NCBI GenBank assembly: GCA_947034885.2
Contig: OX344752.2
Span: 26,478,386 to 26,542,385 of the forward strand
Direction of reading: 5' to 3'
Source: Thuidium tamariscinum
Lineage: Eukaryota; Streptophyta; Bryopsida; Hypnales; Thuidiaceae
Length of the DNA: 64,000 bases
How positions within the stretch are numbered: position 1 is the stretch's first letter; each line of letters starts with the position of its first letter. The translations under genes were made by a program, and so were the position numbers. Shown in pieces: positions 63,101-64,000 of this stretch. The notes under the pieces were generated by a model. The model was not told the origin of the DNA. It did no database searches and was given only the letters and a program-made list of their open reading frames with translations.

Positions 63101-63710
63101 GTTTGTCACCTGTTTAGTAATTCTCTCTTGACTTTCATTGACCTCTTTCTGACAGGTGGAGCACTGAAGCCGTCAAGTACTGCAAATTTGTGGGTGCATG
63201 TGACTTGTGCATGGTTTGTACCCGAAGTGAGGTTCAAAAGCATAGTAAAAATGCAACCAGCTGAGGGCCTCCTCAACATTCATCTAAGCAGCTTTCAGCA
63301 GGTAAACCACCTAGTCAGCGCTTTGATGTTTTGGAAGTGTACTTCAGAACTGTTTTCCCTGATTCCTAAAAGGTGCAGGTTGTTTACATTAGTGTTGCAC
63401 GTCACGTCCCTTTGTCAATAGCTTGTACTTCTCTGAACCTTGCAAGCATTTGGAGAGTAATGCGATAGATTAATACGATTGGACTTTAACTCTCTTAATC
63501 ATTGTAACTTATTTTGTTGGCTCTAGAACGTATAGGTCCCCTGGTATGCTTGGTTACATTTGAATTCAATCAACTAAGCTTGGGTGTGCTCTGTAACAGA
63601 AATGTGGAATATGTAAGCAAATGCATGGTGTATGTCTGACTTGTGCGCACAAAAATTGTCGAAGACCATTTCATATCATGTGTGCTTTCAGAGCTGGCTA
63701 TCATATGGAG
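57176..63710 (+). CDS. ATX3/4/5-type trithorax H3K4 methyltransferase, 16 exons in window, 3' end beyond window
   Basis: Sixteen exons splice with GT/AG ends and continuous phase to 957 codons: 57176-57296, 57652-57839, 58025-59134, 59366-59421, 59653-59884, 60006-60119, 60263-60331, 60471-60539, 60755-60843, 61233-61328, 61589-61730, 62134-62236, 62537-62636, 62820-62944, 63156-63301, 63600-63710. Domains in order: a basic, low-complexity N-terminus; a PWWP domain from about residue 415 (LGEIVWAKSGKRNDPFWPAR); a PHD finger at about 581-673 (CPGCG, CGACKRVW, CDSCQIWVHADC, CPEC); a C-x2-C/H-x-C segment at about 716-745 (CKCSSC, MRPSEWERHTGC); and an extended PHD from about 805 (CAVCRMVEDWHHNKMIICNR, HEECYG, CCLCPVRGG, HVTCAWF, CGICK, HIMCAFRAGYHME). 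This is the ATX3/4/5 (not ATX1/2) plan; no FYR domains are seen. The catalytic SET domain should follow past 64000. In the nucleus, such proteins methylate histone H3 lysine 4. The N-terminus is longer than in Arabidopsis relatives, so the start may be revised. Confidence 0.92.
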
Positions 63711-64000
63711 GTATGTTCGCATCACCTTTGCTTTCTAAACACACTCTGTGCAGTTGAATTTTCAAGACTATAATCTCTTGAAAGTAACGTTCAATTGTGG
63801 ATTCGGCCAAAAAGTGAGTCTTACGTAGTAATCTCCTCTTTTGCTTTGCCATTGAGCTTTACTTCTTGTTTGTTTTTGTTCATGACATGCTTATCTCCTC
63901 AGGTTTTTCTCGATTCTCATTTGTCGATGCAAACGTGGTGCGTTAGTGTTTTTTTTTCGGTGCATGAAACATCAATGGAAGACCAAGCGACTCTCCTGAG
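63711..64000 (+). other. Intron 16 and possible start of next ATX exon
   Basis: An acceptor-like CTCCTCAG precedes 63902. The following open frame (VFLDSHLSMQTW...) does not look like the expected continuation of the ePHD toward SET, so no exon is called. The intron probably continues to or past the window end. Confidence 0.4.

Noticed and set aside
63902-64000. Candidate 17th ATX exon
   Set aside because: The acceptor is fair, but the translation does not resemble the expected ePHD-to-SET linker.

Overview
The window looks like nuclear DNA of a land plant, probably a seedless one. Genes have short introns with ordinary GT/AG ends, sit in GC-richer islands and are separated by long AT-rich, MITE-packed tracts. 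Three genes are plainly plant genes: an ATX3/4/5-type trithorax methyltransferase, 40S ribosomal protein S9 with a telo-box just upstream, and a plant-type small heat-shock protein. A bryophyte such as a moss would fit, but that is inference. I saw no retroviral or LTR element.

Layout. (1) 1-5.3 kb: a foldback element, then a three-exon P-loop GTPase of IRG/dynamin-like type (3441-5237) whose last exon carries an apparent reading-frame break. (2) 5.4-10.8 kb and 18.3-21.96 kb: two copies of one segmental duplication. Each carries a two-exon gene for a secreted-N-terminus, multi-pass membrane protein of about 417 residues that I cannot place in a family. The copies act as each other's empty sites, so several MITE insertions can be dated relative to the duplication. 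(3) 10.8-18.3 kb: gene-free, a pile of nested MITEs including a 1.08-kb near-perfect foldback. (4) 22-32 kb: more MITEs and a two-exon small HSP on the minus strand (24100-26382), with one MITE in its intron and another forming its C-terminus. (5) 32.4-34.3 kb: a decayed 40S RPS15 gene copy followed by a MITE with a roughly 95-bp-arm hairpin. (6) 34.3-41 kb: repeats only. (7) 41.1-42.4 kb: intact RPS9, minus strand. (8) 42.5-54.3 kb: AT-rich, repeat-bearing and gene-free, with a Stowaway-like MITE, a TTAA element nested in another MITE and a decayed tandem duplication. (9) 54.7-64 kb: a GC-rich promoter/leader and the first 16 coding exons (957 codons) of an ATX3/4/5-type H3K4 methyltransferase. 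Its SET domain lies beyond the window.

The most unusual content is the set of non-autonomous DNA transposons. One family has GGGTGATTGCAAGAAACAC ends and 4-bp target duplications. Two have TTAA duplications with CCCCTAAA-type ends. A further set of about 300-bp families insert into one another. Target duplications and empty sites are visible directly in the sequence. No autonomous transposase is present. Gene functions are mostly housekeeping (translation, chromatin, stress) and do not form a linked pathway.
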